From CBDBJQ01 sp965206405 (GTDB taxonomy: Bacteria; Pseudomonadota; Alphaproteobacteria; UBA8366): DNA of 64,000 nt. The notes beneath the pieces are model-generated. The model did no database searches. It was not told the origin of the DNA and worked only from the letters and a program-made list of their open reading frames with translations. Positions 61,827 through 64,000 of this stretch are shown piece by piece. The translations under genes and the position numbers were made by a program. The stretch's first letter is position 1. Every line of letters begins with the position of its first letter. The DNA lies in NCBI GenBank assembly GCA_965206405.1, contig CBDBJQ010000006.1, positions 2,046,001-2,110,000 on the forward strand, written 5' to 3'.

Positions 61827-64000
61827 ATGTCAGTCGTTGTCGTTGAATCCCCGGCCAAGGCCAAGACCATCAACAAATACCTTGGCTCCGACTATCATGT
61901 CATTGCCAGCTACGGACACATCCGGGATCTCCCGCCAAAGGATGGTTCCGTGCTGCCCGAAAAAGAGTTTGACATGCTCTGGGAGGTCGACGCCCGGGGC
62001 AGCAAGCGGGTCAATGACATCATCAAGGCCCTGAAAGGCCATGACCGGCTGATCCTCGCCACCGATCCCGACCGCGAAGGCGAGGCGATCTCCTGGCACG
62101 TTCTCGAGGTTCTGCGCAAGCGCAACAAGCTCGACAATCTCGATGTGCAACGGGTCGTGTTCCACGAGATCACCCGCTCGGCGGTGCTCGAGGCGATGGA
62201 GCATCCCAGGCAGATCAACAATGAACTGGTCGAGGCCTATCTCGCCCGCCGGGCGCTGGATTATCTCGTCGGGTTCAGCCTGTCTCCAGTCCTCTGGCGG
62301 AAGCTTCCGGGATCGCGTTCAGCAGGCCGCGTCCAATCCGTAGCCCTGCGGCAGATCTGCGACCGGGAGGCGGAAGTCGAGGCCTTCAAGCCACAGGAAT
62401 ACTGGTCGGTCGAAGCCGTCATGGCAAGCGCCGCCGGACAGCCTTTCACGGCCCGGCTGTCCGTGCTCGAGGGCCGCAAGGTCGAGCGCCATGACCTTGC
62501 CTTCGAGGCCGCTGCGGCGGCAGCAAAGGCAGCGATCGAATCCGCCGCCACCACCGGAGGGGGATTTCGTGTTGCCGCCGTCGATAATCGCACGGTGCGC
62601 CGCAACCCCGCACCGCCCTTCACCACTTCAACCCTCCAGCAGGAAGCCAGCCGGAAACTCCGCTTCAGCGCCAGCCGGACCATGCAGATCGCCCAGAAAC
62701 TCTACGAGGGTGTTGCGATAGACGGCGAAGGCACTGGCCTGATCACGTATATGCGCACCGACAGCGTGACTCTTTCGAACGAGGCGGTCAGCGACTGCCG
62801 TCGGGTCATCGCCGATATCGCCGGTGCGCAATACGTACCGGAGAAGCCGCGGATCTACCGGACCCGGGCCAAGAACGCCCAGGAAGCGCACGAGGCTATT
62901 CGCCCAACCGCACTTGACCGCAGCCCGGACCGCATGCGCGCCTTTCTCGCCATCGACGAGCTGCGTCTCTATGAGCTGATATGGAAGCGGACGATTGCCT
63001 GCGAAATGGCAAGCGCGATCTTCGACCAGGCCACGGTCGATATCGCCTCCCCCGATGCACAGACGGGGCTGCGGGCCGTCGGTTCTGTGCTCCGGTTCGA
63101 CGGTTTCCTGCGCCTCTACCAAGAGGACAGTGACGATTCCAACGGCAACGGCACCAGCGACCGGCAATCTGACAGTTCCGGAGAGGATTCCGGCAAGGAT
63201 AGCGGCAAAGATGGAGGCGGACGCGACGAGCGCGACCGCCGCCTGCCCGCGCTGGCCTCGGGTGAAAACACAACCCTGCAGACAATCTCGACCAACCAGC
63301 ACTTCACCCAGCCGCCGCCGCGCTACACCGAGGCGAGCCTGGTCAAGAAAATGGAAGAACTCGGCATCGGCCGCCCCTCGACCTACGCCTCAATCCTGAA
63401 GGTGCTACAGGACCGCGACTACGTTCGCCTCGACCGCCGCCGCTTCGTGCCCGAAGACCGCGGCCGGATCGTCACCGCGTTCCTATCGAGCTTCTTCGCC
63501 CGCTACGTCGAGGATGGTTTCACCTCAGATCTCGAGGAAAAACTCGACGAGATCTCGGCCGGCCGCCTCAACAGGCGCGATGTGCTGAGAGAGTTCTGGG
63601 GAGCGTTCTCAGACGTTATCGGCAGCACCACGGCGCTCGAGTTCTCCGACGTTGTCACCGCCCTCGACAAGGAACTCGGGCCGCATTTCTTCCCCAGTGA
63701 CGGGGAAGTAGACGCAGAACAGGCCCGGCGCTGTCCCGCATGCAGCGACGGACGCCTGTCCCTCCGGCTCGGTCGGCATCGCCCCTTTATCGGCTGCGAC
63801 CGCTATCCGGACTGCCGCTATGTGAGGTCTCTCGCCGCTAACAACGGCGACGCCTCCGAGGCTGACGTCCCCCAGGCCCTGCTCGGCGGGCCGATGGTGC
63901 TCGGCACAGATCCAGAGACCGGCCTCGAGGTCAGTCTGCGCAAGGGACCTTTCGGGATCTATGTCCAGCTCGGCGACACACCGCCAGCGGAGAAGGGCAA
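61827..64000 (+). CDS. topA: DNA topoisomerase I (3' end beyond window)
   Basis: TopA relaxes negative supercoils. The frame starts MSVVVVESPAKAKTINKYLG (TOPRIM) and has ATDPDREGEAISWHVLE, SAGRVQSVALRQICDRE, ITYMRTDSVTLS with the catalytic Tyr, and GRPSTYASILKVLQDR. Near the end lies a Cys-type zinc finger (CPACSDGRLSLRLGRHRPFIGCDRYPDC). An Asp/Ser/Gly-rich insert is found near residues 434-475. The gene runs off the window. Confidence 0.96.
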   Translation, partial: MSVVVVESPAKAKTINKYLGSDYHVIASYGHIRDLPPKDGSVLPEKEFDMLWEVDARGSKRVNDIIKALKGHDRLILATDPDREGEAISWHVLEVLRKRNKLDNLDVQRVVFHEITRSAVLEAMEHPRQINNELVEAYLARRALDYLVGFSLSPVLWRKLPGSRSAGRVQSVALRQICDREAEVEAFKPQEYWSVEAVMASAAGQPFTARLSVLEGRKVERHDLAFEAAAAAAKAAIESAATTGGGFRVAAVDNRTVRRNPAPPFTTSTLQQEASRKLRFSASRTMQIAQKLYEGVAIDGEGTGLITYMRTDSVTLSNEAVSDCRRVIADIAGAQYVPEKPRIYRTRAKNAQEAHEAIRPTALDRSPDRMRAFLAIDELRLYELIWKRTIACEMASAIFDQATVDIASPDAQTGLRAVGSVLRFDGFLRLYQEDSDDSNGNGTSDRQSDSSGEDSGKDSGKDGGGRDERDRRLPALASGENTTLQTISTNQHFTQPPPRYTEASLVKKMEELGIGRPSTYASILKVLQDRDYVRLDRRRFVPEDRGRIVTAFLSSFFARYVEDGFTSDLEEKLDEISAGRLNRRDVLREFWGAFSDVIGSTTALEFSDVVTALDKELGPHFFPSDGEVDAEQARRCPACSDGRLSLRLGRHRPFIGCDRYPDCRYVRSLAANNGDASEADVPQALLGGPMVLGTDPETGLEVSLRKGPFGIYVQLGDTPPAEKG

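Noticed and set aside
1..64000. CRISPR arrays
   Set aside because: All repeats found are short head-to-tail units of 13-18 bp without unique spacers, or long duplications. No repeat-spacer pattern or cas gene is seen.
1..64000. rRNA genes and replication origins
   Set aside because: No rRNA segments, dnaA-box clusters or replication initiator genes were recognised. The primase-helicase is placed with conflict or mobile elements rather than an origin.

Overview
The window is GC-rich chromosomal DNA with the gene content of an alphaproteobacterium: the long type of 2-isopropylmalate synthase (leuA), heterotetrameric sarcosine oxidase (soxBDAG), a gatCAB/ruvX block facing pyrB-pyrC-plsY-topA, and a pyrC whose product lacks the usual zinc ligands, as in other proteobacterial pyrB partners. 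The sequence does not allow a genus to be named.

Region 1 (1-20.2 kb) is mostly metabolic. It holds the 3' part of a transketolase/pyruvate dehydrogenase E1-like gene, maleylacetate reductase, pmbA, leuA with a long leader, a marR-emrA pair without emrB, a nitroreductase, soxBDAG, a glyoxalase-II-like hydrolase, a benzoylformate decarboxylase-like enzyme and rsmI with a repeat-expanded N-terminus. It ends with a GrdB/PrdB-family gene at 18966-20219. That gene reads through an in-frame UGA (19425-19427) inside a UxxC motif and has a compact hairpin 11 nt further on. It is best read as a selenoprotein that ordinary gene calling would split in two.

Region 2 (20.2-43.5 kb) is an accessory island interrupted by a few cargo genes (an EmrB-type exporter and a Rieske oxygenase). 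It contains a complete IS1380-family element, a truncated second copy and two further end fragments. Broken pieces of IS256, IS66, IS3 and IS5-like elements are also present, with a truncated serine recombinase and toxin-antitoxin modules vapBC, brnTA, mqsRA and a higB/ImmA-type pair. Two intact Fic proteins lie in an AT-richer core (27.6-33.3 kb). One of them forms an operon with a primase (AEP)-SF2 helicase protein of the type found in the so-called TOTE conflict systems, behind a near-consensus promoter set among 11-bp repeats. A second, decayed copy of the primase lies at 35.7-36.3 kb. The region ends at a tRNA-Ser(GCT) gene.

Region 3 (43.5-64 kb) returns to host-like genes: two glutathione S-transferases, a DUF1330 protein, a TauD-like dioxygenase, two transporters downstream of gatCAB, ruvX, and then pyrB-pyrC-plsY-topA (topA runs off the window). 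Between ruvX and pyrB sits a 5.5-kb insert with an MmgE/PrpD protein, a polysaccharide-deacetylase-family enzyme, a PaaK-like adenylate ligase and a parDE module. The parDE module is bracketed by about 232-bp direct repeats that duplicate the pyrB upstream region and its first codons.

Several families of short tandem repeats (13, 17, 18 and 15 bp) occur both between genes and inside coding N-termini. CDS coordinates include the stop codon. All calls come from reading the sequence; no database search was run.
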